Part shown: positions 1 through 8,716 of the stretch, one piece after another
Layout: each line of letters starts with the position of its first letter
How positions within the stretch are numbered: position 1 is the stretch's first letter
Assembly (NCBI RefSeq): GCF_052180245.1
Contig: NZ_CP197474.1
Span: 2,542,001-2,606,000, forward strand
DNA: 64,000 nucleotides
Direction: 5' to 3'
From: Parapusillimonas sp013416435
GTDB lineage: Bacteria; Pseudomonadota; Gammaproteobacteria; Burkholderiales; Burkholderiaceae_B
Translations under genes and position numbers: made by a program
The notes under the pieces: generated by a model
Database searches by the model: none
The model's input: only the letters and a program-made list of their open reading frames with translations
What the model was told of the DNA's origin: nothing

Positions 1-442
1 TTGCCAGGGCCAGTTCGATGATCTCGATGTCGGCCTCGAAACCGGCATGCCCGAAGATCTCGGCACCGATCTGCAGCAGTTCGCGGTCGGACAACAAGCC
101 CGCCGGCCGGGCATGCAGCACGGTACCGCAATAGCACAGGCGCGTCACGCCTTCGCGGTTCAGCAAATGCGCGTCGATGCGCGACACTTGCGGCGTCATG
201 TCGGCCCGCACGCCGACCGTACGGCCCGACAACTGATCGATAAGCTTGCAGGTGCGCAGATTTAGGTCGCCCCCCGTGCCTGACAGCAGCGAGTCCAGGT
301 ATTCGACCAGCGGCGGTGCAACGAGCTCAAAGCCGTAGGTGCGATAGAGATCCAGCAGGCTGCGGCGCAATTCTTCGATGCGGCGCGCTTCGGCGGGAAG
401 GATATCGGCCAGGCTTTCGGGCAACAACCAAGTGGACATCAT
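1..442 (-). CDS. hisZ: ATP phosphoribosyltransferase regulatory subunit HisZ (partial, 3' end outside window)
   Basis: I translated the reverse strand by hand. It begins MMSTWLLPESLADILPAEA and continues through a class II aminoacyl-tRNA-synthetase-like stretch with VRADMTPQVSRIDAH and LCYCGTVLHARPAG. HisZ is a catalytically inactive HisRS paralogue that activates the short form of HisG in the first step of histidine synthesis. The N-terminal 147 residues are present and the rest runs off the left edge. Two adjacent ATG codons (442 and 439) could start it. It follows hflK-hflC on the same strand, the usual order in Bordetella-like genomes, where purA normally comes next. The true HisRS is at 8717-10006, which supports calling this one the paralogue. 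Confidence 0.88.
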   Translation of the reverse strand, partial: MMSTWLLPESLADILPAEARRIEELRRSLLDLYRTYGFELVAPPLVEYLDSLLSGTGGDLNLRTCKLIDQLSGRTVGVRADMTPQVSRIDAHLLNREGVTRLCYCGTVLHARPAGLLSDRELLQIGAEIFGHAGFEADIEIIELALA

Positions 443-598
443 TCAGTCCTGAAAAAAGCAATACGAATGAAAATTGCCAAACAAAAAGCGACCTGGGGCG
501 TAAGCCCGCCAAGTCGCTTGCGGTAAAGGTAAACAAAACTTACGCGTTAGTATAAACGATCAAGCTCAATAAGTGAAACAGGGCCATGTGGGACGGAT

Positions 599-666
599 GG
601 GGTCAGACCCGTTGGGTCTGACCCCGCCCTGCTGAAAAAGGGGTCAGACCCAGCGGGTCTGACCCC
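599..666. repeat. Two intergenic palindromes of the GGGGTCAGACCCC family
   Basis: Two copies lie at 599-625 and 640-666, separated by 14 bases. Each is a GGGGTCAGACCC arm followed after 3-4 bases by its inverse, so each can fold into a strong hairpin. They fill most of the hflC-hisZ gap (443-688). Neither has a T-run on either side, so they are not textbook terminators. Confidence 0.85.
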
Positions 667-688
667 CCACAGCAATGCGGCGCCCCGA

Positions 689-1579
689 TCAGGGCTGCGC
701 GGCTTGCGTCTGGCCTTCGGCCTGCCGCCAGAACCTGAAGAAATCCGATTTGGGGCTGATGACCAAGGCATCGCCCTGGCCGGCAAAAGCCGCCTTGTAA
801 CCCTCCAGGCTCTTGTAGAAAGAGAAGAACTCGGGGTTCTTGCCATAGGCCTCGGCGTAGATGCCGGCGGCCCGTGCATCGCCCTCGCCCTTAATCTGCT
901 GCGCCTGGGCGTATGCGGTGGCAAGCAGTTCCTGGCGCTCGCGATCGGCCTGCGCCCGTATGCGTTCGCTGTCGGCGGTACCCGTTGCGCGCAGGCGGTT
1001 GGCTTCTTGCTTGCGCTCGGCTTCCATGCGCCTGTAGACCGATTCCGAGATCTCGGGGGCAAAGTCGATGCGGCGCAGCCGGACGTCGACGACTTCGACA
1101 CCCAGAGGCTTCGCACGCTCAGTGACATTGTTGAGGATTTCGCGCATGATGGTGTCGCGCTCATTGGACACCACTTCCTTCACCGTCCGGATGTTGACGG
1201 ATGCGTTCAAGGCATCCCGGATCTGGGCCTGCAGGCGCTCGACGGCGGCGCGATCGGTGGCGCCGAACGTGACATAGAACAGTCGCGGATCCGAAATGCG
1301 CCACTTCACGAATGAGTCGATCAGCAGGTTCTTCTTTTCCGCCGTCTGGATGCGTTCCGGATCGTTGGTTTCAATGGTTTGCAGGCGCTTGTCCAGGCGC
1401 ACCACGTTCTCGAAAGGAGGCGGGAACTTGAAGTAGAGCCCAGGCTTCGTCACGGTTTCGCGCACCTCGCCAAGCGCGAACACCAGGACCGCATCACGCT
1501 CGCGCACGACGAATACGCAGGAAGAAAGTACCGCCAGGACAATGACCAGGCCGATTAAAACAGGAAAAAAACGTTGCAT
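689..1579 (-). CDS. hflC: Protease modulator HflC (SPFH/band 7 membrane protein)
   Basis: The 296-residue protein has one N-terminal membrane anchor (about residues 6-24). A band-7/SPFH domain follows, with FALGEVRETVTKPGLYFK and later VEVVDVRLRRIDFAPEI. Next comes a charged helical segment rich in Glu, Arg, Gln and Ala (about 190-245) typical of SPFH coiled coils. HflC forms a periplasm-facing complex with HflK that encloses and restrains the FtsH protease at the inner membrane. It lies 9 bases after hflK on the same strand. The length is normal for the family. The C-terminus is rich in Gln and Ala and ends just before the palindromic repeats. Confidence 0.95.
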   Translation of the reverse strand: MQRFFPVLIGLVIVLAVLSSCVFVVRERDAVLVFALGEVRETVTKPGLYFKFPPPFENVVRLDKRLQTIETNDPERIQTAEKKNLLIDSFVKWRISDPRLFYVTFGATDRAAVERLQAQIRDALNASVNIRTVKEVVSNERDTIMREILNNVTERAKPLGVEVVDVRLRRIDFAPEISESVYRRMEAERKQEANRLRATGTADSERIRAQADRERQELLATAYAQAQQIKGEGDARAAGIYAEAYGKNPEFFSFYKSLEGYKAAFAGQGDALVISPKSDFFRFWRQAEGQTQAAQP

Positions 1580-1588
1580 CGCGGCCTC

Positions 1589-2899
1589 CTAGCGGGAATA
1601 CGGGCTAACCAAAAGCGAGTTGCTGCTCGAGCCGTTCGGCGTCGTGCCGCGCGCCGCGGGGCGCGCTGGGGTCACGGGCTTGGTAGGCTGAGTGGCAGCC
1701 GCCGCGGAGGCGGTGCTTTCGACGGAGGAGCTGAAACTGGGCTGATCGCCCGCCGTCTGGCGAATGATCTTGTCCAGCGGCAGGTAAAGCATGTTATTGC
1801 TGGCCTCGGAGTCGATCATGATCTTGCTGGTGCTTTGCATGATGTCCTGCATGGTCGACAAATACATGCGCTCGCGCGTGATGTCGGGCGCTTTCGCGAA
1901 CTCCGCCTCGACGCTGGTGAAGCGGGAGGTATCGCCTTCGGCATCGCCGATGATCTTGGCGCGATAGCCTTCCGCTTCCTGCAGCATGCGTGCGACCTGG
2001 CCCTGCGCCTCGGGAAGAACCTTGTTGGAATAGGCATTGCCTTCGTTGATCAGGCGCTCGCGGTCCTGGCCGGCCTTGACGGCGTCATCGAAGGCCGCCT
2101 GGACTTGTTCCGGCGGCTGCACGTTCTGGATGGCCACCGTGCTGATCTGGATGCCGGTCTGGTAGCGGTCGAGAATGCTTTGCGCCAGGCGCTGCACTTC
2201 GGTCGCGACTTCAGTACGCCCGGAGTACAAGACGAAGTCCATGGGCTTCTTGCCGACGATTTCGCGCATGGCGGTTTCGGACGCCTGGCGGACGGATTCG
2301 TCGGGCTGGCTGGTCTTGAACAGATAATCGGGCGCGCCGTTGGGCATCAGGCGGTATTGCACCACGTACTGCAGATCGACGATGTTTTCGTCGGTCGTGA
2401 GCATGAGCGCTTCGGGCAGCACTTTGTTGCGCGCATTGCCGCGGAAGCCGACTTCGAAGGTTCGCAGCTGGGCGATATTGACAGTCTGGTGGTCTTCGAT
2501 GGGGTACGGAACACGCCACTGCAGGCCGGGCGACAGGGTCTTGGTGTATTGTCCGAAACGGGTGACGACCGCGACCTGCCCTTCTTGAACGATCACGAAG
2601 CCGCTGGCGAGCCAGAGCCCGACCAGCAGGACGAGAATGATGGCCACCAGCTTGGGCGACCCCTTGGGCAGTTGCGGCCCGCCCAGGCCGGGACCGTTGT
2701 CGCCCCCGCCGCCGTAGCGGTTCCCGCCTCGCTTGGGCTTGCGGCCGAACAGCGAACCCAGGCGATTGTTGAAATCGCGCCAGACTTCGTCCAGATCAGG
2801 AGGACCATCGCCCTTGTTGGGTTGGCGTGGCGGCTCGGAGCCGCCGTTGTTGCCGCCTCGTCCCCAACCGGGATCATTCAAATTAAATATTTTCGACAT
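1589..2899 (-). CDS. hflK: FtsH protease activity modulator HflK
   Basis: The protein has 436 residues from the ATG at 2899. It opens MSKIFNLNDPGWGRGG, a typical HflK start. A Gly/Pro-rich cytoplasmic stretch (residues 1-80) leads into a single membrane helix (about 84-104) and then an SPFH domain beginning QEGQVAVVTRFGQY. HflK pairs with HflC around FtsH. The start overlaps the end of hflX by 17 bases, which suggests coupled translation. An alternative ATG three codons upstream (2908) has a purine-rich GGGAA closer to it and cannot be excluded. The C-terminal tail is Ser/Pro/Ala-rich and probably disordered. Confidence 0.94.
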   Translation of the reverse strand: MSKIFNLNDPGWGRGGNNGGSEPPRQPNKGDGPPDLDEVWRDFNNRLGSLFGRKPKRGGNRYGGGGDNGPGLGGPQLPKGSPKLVAIILVLLVGLWLASGFVIVQEGQVAVVTRFGQYTKTLSPGLQWRVPYPIEDHQTVNIAQLRTFEVGFRGNARNKVLPEALMLTTDENIVDLQYVVQYRLMPNGAPDYLFKTSQPDESVRQASETAMREIVGKKPMDFVLYSGRTEVATEVQRLAQSILDRYQTGIQISTVAIQNVQPPEQVQAAFDDAVKAGQDRERLINEGNAYSNKVLPEAQGQVARMLQEAEGYRAKIIGDAEGDTSRFTSVEAEFAKAPDITRERMYLSTMQDIMQSTSKIMIDSEASNNMLYLPLDKIIRQTAGDQPSFSSSVESTASAAAATQPTKPVTPARPAARGTTPNGSSSNSLLVSPYSR

Positions 2900-3980
2900 T
2901 AAACGCATTGTTTCCCGCGATTTGACCAGATTCGACGATTGCCCCACGCAATCCATCTAGACCCAAGCGCTCTGAGGCGCTGACAAAAACTCGTGCAATC
3001 GTACCATGTTCGTTACGTTCGACCCGGGGTTCATATCCGGCCAGGTCGATTTTGTTATACACCAGAATCGTCGGAATCTCGTCGGCGCCGATGTCTGCCA
3101 ATACCTTGTTGACTTCGGCGATCTGCTCTTCCCGTTGCGGGCTTGCCGCGTCGACCACATGCAGCAGCAGGTCGGCCTGCACGGTTTCTTCAAGAGTGGC
3201 GCGGAAGGCGGCGATCAGCGTGGGCGGCAGGTCGCGTATGAAGCCCACCGTATCGGAGACCACCACCTGGCCCGCCCCTTCGATCCAGATGCGGCGGGTC
3301 GTGGTGTCCAGCGTTGCGAAAAGCTGGTCGGCGGCGTAGGCGCCGGCACGCGTGAGCGCATTGAAAAGCGTCGATTTCCCGGCATTGGTATAGCCGACCA
3401 GCGACACGGACAAGGTGTCGCCGCGCGAGCGGGCACGCCGCTGCGTCGTTCGCTGACGCTGCACGCGAGCCAGCCGCTCTTTGAGCAGACGGACTTTGGC
3501 GCCGATCATGCGACGGTCCATTTCCAGCTGAGCCTCGCCTGGGCCTCGCATGCCTATGCCGCCGCGTTGCCGTTCCAGGTGGGTCCACATGCGCGTCAGC
3601 CGAGTGGACAGGTGCTGCAGTTGGGCGAGCTCTACTTGCAGCTTGCCCTCATGGCTTTTGGCGCGCAAGGCAAAGATGTCCAGAATCAATGCAACCCGAT
3701 CGACAACACGCCGGTTGAGCGCTCTTTCGATATTGCGCTGCTGGGCGGGCGATAAAGGCTGGTCGAACAGTATGATGTCGGCGTTGGCCGCGTCCGCCGC
3801 CATGGAGGCTTCCTGGAGCTTGCCCGAACCGATGAAATAGGCCGCGTCGGGCCGGGCTCGGCGCGCGACGACAGTGCCTACGATGTCTGCGCCGGCGCCT
3901 TTGGCCAGCATGGTGAATTCTTGTGCGTGCGCCTGGTAATCCAGATCGCCCAGGTCCACGCTGATGATCAGCGCCTTCAT
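2883..3980 (-). CDS. hflX: Ribosome-associated GTPase HflX
   Basis: The 365-residue protein has the HflX N-terminal domain, a basic coiled-coil linker (about 150-190, including RGPGEAQLEMDRR) and a GTPase domain. The G1 loop GYTNAGKST is at 196-204, DTVGF at 243-247, NKID at 309-312 and SA at 334-335. HflX splits stalled or heat-damaged 70S ribosomes. It follows hfq on the same strand, the conserved hfq-hflX-hflK-hflC order. Its C-terminus is short, ending soon after the G domain. Confidence 0.95.
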   Translation of the reverse strand: MKALIISVDLGDLDYQAHAQEFTMLAKGAGADIVGTVVARRARPDAAYFIGSGKLQEASMAADAANADIILFDQPLSPAQQRNIERALNRRVVDRVALILDIFALRAKSHEGKLQVELAQLQHLSTRLTRMWTHLERQRGGIGMRGPGEAQLEMDRRMIGAKVRLLKERLARVQRQRTTQRRARSRGDTLSVSLVGYTNAGKSTLFNALTRAGAYAADQLFATLDTTTRRIWIEGAGQVVVSDTVGFIRDLPPTLIAAFRATLEETVQADLLLHVVDAASPQREEQIAEVNKVLADIGADEIPTILVYNKIDLAGYEPRVERNEHGTIARVFVSASERLGLDGLRGAIVESGQIAGNNAFNVENI

Positions 3981-4000
3981 GCGCTGCGCCCAAACGAAAT

Positions 4001-4028
4001 GCCCGCCAACGCGAGGCGTGTGGCGGGC
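4001..4028 (-). terminator. Hairpin between hfq and hflX, possible attenuator
   Basis: The arms GCCCGCCA (4001-4008) and TGGCGGGC (4021-4028) pair perfectly around a 12-base loop. On the minus strand the hairpin is followed by ATTTCGTTT, a weak T-rich tail. It could partly terminate hfq messages before hflX. There is no clean U-tract, so this is tentative. Confidence 0.3.
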
Positions 4029-4055
4029 GTTTGAGGGTGGCGGATAGTTACTGAA

Positions 4056-4292
4056 TTATTCAGAAGAGTCATCCACTTGGAAATTGACGGGGCGAGCCGG
4101 CACGACGGTCGAAATGGCATGCTTGTACACCATTTGCGTCACGGTATTGCGTAGAAGAACGACATATTGATCGAATGACTCAACCTGCCCCTGCAGTTTG
4201 ATCCCATTGACCAGGTAAATCGACACGGGCACGTGATCCTTGCGTAGCGCGTTCAAAAACGGATCTTGTAGTGTTTGCCCTTTATTGCTCAT
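4056..4292 (-). CDS. hfq: RNA chaperone Hfq
   Basis: The 78-residue protein is an Sm-like RNA chaperone that forms hexamers and pairs small RNAs with mRNAs. It carries the proximal-face residues Q9 and D10 (in GQTLQDPFLN), the Sm1 region VPVSIYLVNGIKLQG and the Sm2 motif YKHA (about 56-59). The acidic C-terminal tip VDDSSE is short. A TTGGAG ribosome site lies about 10 bases before the ATG. It sits between hisC and hflX on the same strand. The 122-base gap upstream presumably holds its promoter, but I could not define one with confidence. Confidence 0.97.
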   Translation of the reverse strand: MSNKGQTLQDPFLNALRKDHVPVSIYLVNGIKLQGQVESFDQYVVLLRNTVTQMVYKHAISTVVPARPVNFQVDDSSE

Positions 4293-4414
4293 TGGCTAGG
4301 CTCCAATTCTGTTGTTATGTAAGGTGGTACGTCTTGCTAAGACGCATACTGTACAGGGTTTTCCCTGAATGCGCACGGAGCGAGACATTAATGTTAGGTA
4401 GCGTCAACGCAATT

Positions 4415-5497
4415 TTAATGTGTTTTGGTTAGGATTTTGACCAAGGTTTTACACAGAAGTTCGCACTCTTCCGGCGTGCCGATAGTAATGCGCAGGAACT
4501 GGTCGATGCGCGGCTGATTGAAATGGCGCACTAGAACTCCCTCTGCGCGCAAGGCTGCGGCCAGCTTGCTTCCGTCGTGATCCGGGTGCGAGGCAAATAC
4601 GAAGTTGGCACGGCTTGGTAATACCTTGAATCCAAAAGTTTCCAACCGTTGCGTGAGCGCGGCGCGGGTTTCCATGACCTTGTTACGGGTCCGGTCGAAA
4701 TAGTCGACGTCTTCGATCGCCGCGGTGGCGCCGGCATGGGCAAGGCTGTCCAGCGGATAAGAATTGAAGCTGTCCTTTACCCTGTTGAGGCCGTCGATGA
4801 TCTCCGCGCCGCCTATGGCGAATCCCACCCGCAGACCCGCCAGCGAGCGCGACTTTGAAAACGTGTGAATGGCCACGATGTTGGCGCAGCGGCCCAGCAA
4901 GGCGATCGCCGATTCGGCGCCGAAATCCACGTATGCCTCGTCGATCACCACCGGCGCGTCCGGATGGGCTTTCGCGATGGCTTCGATCTCATCCAGGGAC
5001 AGCGCCCGGCCTGTCGGCGCATTGGGATTGGCCAGGATGATGCCCGCTATCGGCTCCGTGCGGGCCGCGGTATAGTCCCCGACCCGGATGGCGAACTCGT
5101 CGTCCAGCGGGACGAGTTCGGCCGGCACGTCGTACAGGCGGCAGTAAGTCTTGTAGAAGCTGTACGTGATGTCGGGCATGAGCAGGACGCGCCCATTGCG
5201 CCGGAACAAGCCGTTGAAGACATGGGCGAGGATTTCGTCGGAGCCGTTGCCCACGAACACCTGCCCCGGCTCCACGCCGTGATGCGCCGCGATCGCCGCA
5301 CGCAGCACCGTACTTTCATTATCCGGATAGAGCCGCAGGCGGTCCCCTGTGGCCGCGCGTATGGCCTCGAGCGCCCTGGGCGACGGACCGTACGGGTTCT
5401 CGTTGGTGTTCAGCTTCACGAGCTTTGAAAGCTTGGGCTGCTCGCCCGCGACATAAGGCGCCAGGTTGGCGACGTGGTCACTCCAGAAACGGCTCAC
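4415..5497 (-). CDS. hisC: Histidinol-phosphate aminotransferase HisC
   Basis: The 360-residue protein is a fold-type I PLP aminotransferase that converts imidazole-acetol phosphate to L-histidinol phosphate. Visible marks are NENPYGPSP (about 32-40), NPNAPTG (157-163), DEAYVDF (186-192) and the PLP lysine in HTFSKSRSLAGLRVG (K215). It starts with GTG, which overlaps the TGA of der (GTGA). That overlap makes it translationally coupled and supports this start. Together with hisS and hisZ it shows histidine-related genes scattered along this block and not gathered in one his operon. Confidence 0.93.
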   Translation of the reverse strand: MSRFWSDHVANLAPYVAGEQPKLSKLVKLNTNENPYGPSPRALEAIRAATGDRLRLYPDNESTVLRAAIAAHHGVEPGQVFVGNGSDEILAHVFNGLFRRNGRVLLMPDITYSFYKTYCRLYDVPAELVPLDDEFAIRVGDYTAARTEPIAGIILANPNAPTGRALSLDEIEAIAKAHPDAPVVIDEAYVDFGAESAIALLGRCANIVAIHTFSKSRSLAGLRVGFAIGGAEIIDGLNRVKDSFNSYPLDSLAHAGATAAIEDVDYFDRTRNKVMETRAALTQRLETFGFKVLPSRANFVFASHPDHDGSKLAAALRAEGVLVRHFNQPRIDQFLRITIGTPEECELLCKTLVKILTKTH

Positions 5498-6918
5498 TGC
5501 GTCCCCTGTACATAAGGATTATGGGATGATTTGAATTCGATGCGCAAAGGCGTCCCGTCGAGCTTGAAGGCTGCGCGGAAACGCGATTCAAGATAGCGCT
5601 TGTAGGCATCCGGCACGGCATCGAGCGCATTGCCATGGATGACAATGAGCGGCGGATTCTGCCCACCCTGGTGCGCATAGCGCATCTTGGGCCGGAATAT
5701 CCCCTTGCGCGGGGGCGGCTGCTGCTCGACGGCGGCTTGCAGCACACGCGTCAGCTTGGGCGTGGAAAGCTTGGCAAAGGCCGCCGCATGGGCGGCGTTC
5801 ACCGACTTGATCAGTGCATTGACCCCCTGACCATTCAATGCCGAGACGGTATGCATTTTCGCAAACGACAAAAAGCGCAGCTTGCGTTCGAATTCGCGCA
5901 GGATGCGTTCGCGCTGCTCGCCGTCCAGGCCGTCCCACTTATTGATGGCCACCACCAGCGCACGCCCCGTTTCCAGCACGAAGCCCGCGATATGAGCGTC
6001 CTGGTCCGAGATCTCCGTCTGGGCGTCGAGCATCAGCAGCACGACATTGCACGCCTCGATGGCCTGCAGCGTCTTGATCACCGAGAACTTCTCGATGGCT
6101 TCGAACACCTTGCCGCGGCGGCGCAATCCCGCCGTGTCGATCAGCGTGTACCGCTGCCCGCCGCGCTCGAAATCGATCTCGATGGCATCCCGCGTCGTGC
6201 CCGGCATGTCGAACGCGATGACGCGCTCTTCGCCCAGCAAGGTGTTGATGAGGGTGGATTTGCCCACGTTCGGCCGGCCGACGATGGCCAGCTTGATGCG
6301 ATGCTCGATGGGCGCCTTCTCGGCGGGTGTCTCGTCAGCCGCGGGCGGTGCGAAGGCTTCGGCTTCCGGCTCTTCCGTAGCGTCTTCCGCCTGATCGGCG
6401 TGGTCAGTCTCGTCGAGAAAAGACAGGGCCGTTTCGATCAGCTCGACAACGCCATCGCCGTGCGAGGCGGAAATCGCGTGGGGCTGCCCCAGGCCAAGCT
6501 CGTGGAATTCCGAAATCGCGGCATCGTAGCGCATGCCCTCGGCCTTGTTCACGGCCAGGAAAACCCGTTGGCCGGTCTTGCGCAATAACCGGGCGATTTC
6601 GTGGTCGTGGGCGTTCACGCCGGCGCGGGCGTCCACCAGGAAAATGACGACGTCGGATTCGGCGATGGCCTGCTGCGTCTGGCGCGCCATTTCGAGCAGT
6701 ATGCCGTCCTTGGCAACCGGCTCGAAGCCGCCGGTGTCGACCGCGATGAACGGATGGTTGCCGACGCGGCCTTCGCCATAGTGGCGATCACGGGTCAGAC
6801 CCGAAAAATCGGCCACCAGCGCCGCACGCGATCGCGTGATCCGGTTGAACAATGTGGATTTGCCCACATTGGCGCGCCCGACCAGGGCCACGACCGGCTT
6901 AAAGGAAATGCTGTTCAA
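5494..6918 (-). CDS. der: Ribosome biogenesis GTPase Der (EngA)
   Basis: The 474-residue protein has two tandem GTPase domains and a C-terminal KH-like domain, the hallmark of Der, which is needed for 50S assembly. The first G1 loop is GRANVGKS (14-21) and the second GRPNVGKS (214-221). DTGG, DTAGL (261-265) and NKWD (326-329) follow. A Glu/Ala-rich linker (about 165-205) joins the two G domains. The C-terminal segment reads PPPRKGIFRPKMRYAHQGG. I place the start at the TTG at 6918, because it overlaps the bamB stop and yields NSISFKPVVALVG, matching known Der N-termini. No ATG lies nearby. Ala replaces the usual Pro in the first G1 loop. Confidence 0.94.
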   Translation of the reverse strand: MNSISFKPVVALVGRANVGKSTLFNRITRSRAALVADFSGLTRDRHYGEGRVGNHPFIAVDTGGFEPVAKDGILLEMARQTQQAIAESDVVIFLVDARAGVNAHDHEIARLLRKTGQRVFLAVNKAEGMRYDAAISEFHELGLGQPHAISASHGDGVVELIETALSFLDETDHADQAEDATEEPEAEAFAPPAADETPAEKAPIEHRIKLAIVGRPNVGKSTLINTLLGEERVIAFDMPGTTRDAIEIDFERGGQRYTLIDTAGLRRRGKVFEAIEKFSVIKTLQAIEACNVVLLMLDAQTEISDQDAHIAGFVLETGRALVVAINKWDGLDGEQRERILREFERKLRFLSFAKMHTVSALNGQGVNALIKSVNAAHAAAFAKLSTPKLTRVLQAAVEQQPPPRKGIFRPKMRYAHQGGQNPPLIVIHGNALDAVPDAYKRYLESRFRAAFKLDGTPLRIEFKSSHNPYVQGTQ

Positions 6919-8072
6919 TTCACACCAACCAAAACCAGATTGCCGCTGCCGGTCTGGGCGACCACGCCACGCGGCGTCGCGACCAGCGGCGAAGTGATGG
7001 CATCGCCGCCAAGATGGATGCGGCCCAGCAGCTTGCCGTCGTTGCGCGACAGGAAATGTACATAGCCTTCGAAGTCGCCCACCGCCACGGCCTGAGGCAC
7101 CACGACCGGCGCGGTAAGACGGCGGTTGCGCAGGCCATCCTGCTTCCAGGCCTCGTGGCCGTCGGTCAGGCCGAAAGCGTGAACGATATCGCGCTGGTCG
7201 GCGGCGTAGGCGTGCTGCCCATCGGCGCCCATGCCTGTCTTGCTGGAAAAGCGCTGCTCCCAAACCGGCCTGCCGCCCTGCGATACGTCGAAGCAGACGA
7301 TGCGCCCCTGATAGGTCACGCCGCAAAGCAGCGGGCCCTGTATCTGGGGTGTGCCGACCACATCATTGATGCGTTCCAGGTCGGTCGCCCCTTGCGAATG
7401 CGACACGGCGCCTTCCCACTGGACCATGCCGTTGGCTGCGTTGATGGCCATCAGCCTGCCATTGGGCAGGCCGGTGATGAGCAGCCCTTCGACGACCAGC
7501 ATCTGCATGCTGGTCTTCAACGCGAGCGCGGGCCCCGGCCGTTGGAGGCTCCAGCGCAATTCACCGGTGGCGGCGTCGAAGGCCTGGATGCGGTAATCGC
7601 TGCTGCGGACCGCGACAATGCCAGCGCCGACGGCGGGGGGAATGTCGACCGCGCTGCTGGCCCGGGTGCGCCATTTCTCCGCGCCCTGCTCGTTGAAGGC
7701 GATGACCGAACCCCCCGCGAGTGCGACCGCGGTCGTATTGCCATCGCTGCCGACGCCGGCGGAAAGCGCGCCGTCCACCGTTGCCTGCCACTGCACCCGG
7801 CCGCTGGCCAAGTCGAGCTTGCTGACCTGCCCCGAAGGCGTGGCCGCATACACGGCGTCGCCCAGCACCGCGGGCGCGAAGCCGTAGCCGCCCCCGCTGC
7901 CAACGGAGACGGACCAGGCGACCGTTGCCGACACCCCTGCCGCATATTCCGTCAGGGCCGCGGGCTCATAGCGTGGATTCTTGTCGGCAAACATGGAGCA
8001 ACCGGCAAGGGACAGCATCCCGACAGCCAGAACGGCGCTGCCCAGGACACGACGGGTAATGGCGATTTGCAT
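6915..8072 (-). CDS. bamB: Outer membrane assembly lipoprotein BamB
   Basis: The 385-residue protein has a lipoprotein signal peptide with lipobox LAGC (Cys 25). The rest is a repetitive beta-propeller of PQQ-like blades, for example YAATPSGQVSKLDLASGRV, LRWSLQRPGPALALKTSM and DGHEAWKQDGLRNRR. BamB is an accessory part of the BAM complex that folds beta-barrels into the outer membrane. It lies between a YfgM-like gene and der, the widely conserved yfgM-bamB-der order. Its stop overlaps the TTG start of der. Confidence 0.93.
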   Translation of the reverse strand: MQIAITRRVLGSAVLAVGMLSLAGCSMFADKNPRYEPAALTEYAAGVSATVAWSVSVGSGGGYGFAPAVLGDAVYAATPSGQVSKLDLASGRVQWQATVDGALSAGVGSDGNTTAVALAGGSVIAFNEQGAEKWRTRASSAVDIPPAVGAGIVAVRSSDYRIQAFDAATGELRWSLQRPGPALALKTSMQMLVVEGLLITGLPNGRLMAINAANGMVQWEGAVSHSQGATDLERINDVVGTPQIQGPLLCGVTYQGRIVCFDVSQGGRPVWEQRFSSKTGMGADGQHAYAADQRDIVHAFGLTDGHEAWKQDGLRNRRLTAPVVVPQAVAVGDFEGYVHFLSRNDGKLLGRIHLGGDAITSPLVATPRGVVAQTGSGNLVLVGVN

Positions 8073-8075
8073 AGA

Positions 8076-8711
8076 TCAGGCTCCACCTAAAGCATCGATT
8101 TTCAGTTGAATGATTTGTGCAATCGGATCCAGGCCCAGCGCCTTGATGGCGCTCTCCCATTCCGCTTTCGCCTCGGCCGTCTTGCCTTGCGCGACGAGGA
8201 TGTCGCCGCGGCGATCGGCATACAGGCCGGTAAAGGAAGCGGGCGGATTGTTCAATTGCGCCAATGCCTGATCGTATTGCTTCTGTTCGAGCAACACCCC
8301 GGCCAGACGGAGCCGCGCCAATGGCTGCAGCGACGCATCCTTGCCATGGCGTGTCAGCCATTCAAGCTGCTCGCGCGCACCGTCGATGTCCGAACGCGAC
8401 TCGAGCGCCTTGGCGGCGATCAGCACGCCTCGAGAGGTATAGCCGGAATCCGGGAAATCCTGGCGCAAGGTGCCGCTGGCCGCCTTGATGCGGGCGACGG
8501 CGTCTTCGCCCTGCTGACCCGCCGCGCCTTCCAGCGCTTCGAAATAGCCCATGGCTTGCGTCGCCTTGTGCTGCTGGTACCACTGCCATCCGCGCCAGCC
8601 CACGATAGCGGCCACGACGACGAACACCAGGACGACGCACAGCGTGCCATAGCGGTCCCACCATGCTCGAAGCGCATCCAGTTTTTCCTGTTCTTCCAAA
8701 TCGTATGCCAT
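8076..8711 (-). CDS. YfgM-like ancillary SecYEG translocon subunit (TPR)
   Basis: From the ATG at 8711 this encodes 211 residues. A short cytoplasmic N-terminus (MAYDLEEQEKLDALRAWWDR) precedes one membrane helix (about 22-42), then an alpha-helical TPR-like periplasmic domain. YfgM in E. coli binds SecYEG and the chaperone PpiD and helps hand over periplasmic proteins. The family match rests on the helix topology, the DALRAWWDRYG opening and the position between hisS and bamB. The hisS stop is only 5 bases upstream. Confidence 0.85.
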   Translation of the reverse strand: MAYDLEEQEKLDALRAWWDRYGTLCVVLVFVVVAAIVGWRGWQWYQQHKATQAMGYFEALEGAAGQQGEDAVARIKAASGTLRQDFPDSGYTSRGVLIAAKALESRSDIDGAREQLEWLTRHGKDASLQPLARLRLAGVLLEQKQYDQALAQLNNPPASFTGLYADRRGDILVAQGKTAEAKAEWESAIKALGLDPIAQIIQLKIDALGGA

Positions 8712-8716
8712 GCTTC

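Noticed and set aside
599..625. Palindromes as ordinary intrinsic terminators
   Set aside because: No T-run follows the stems, copies lie in divergent gaps too, and gdhA already has its own terminator before the repeats.
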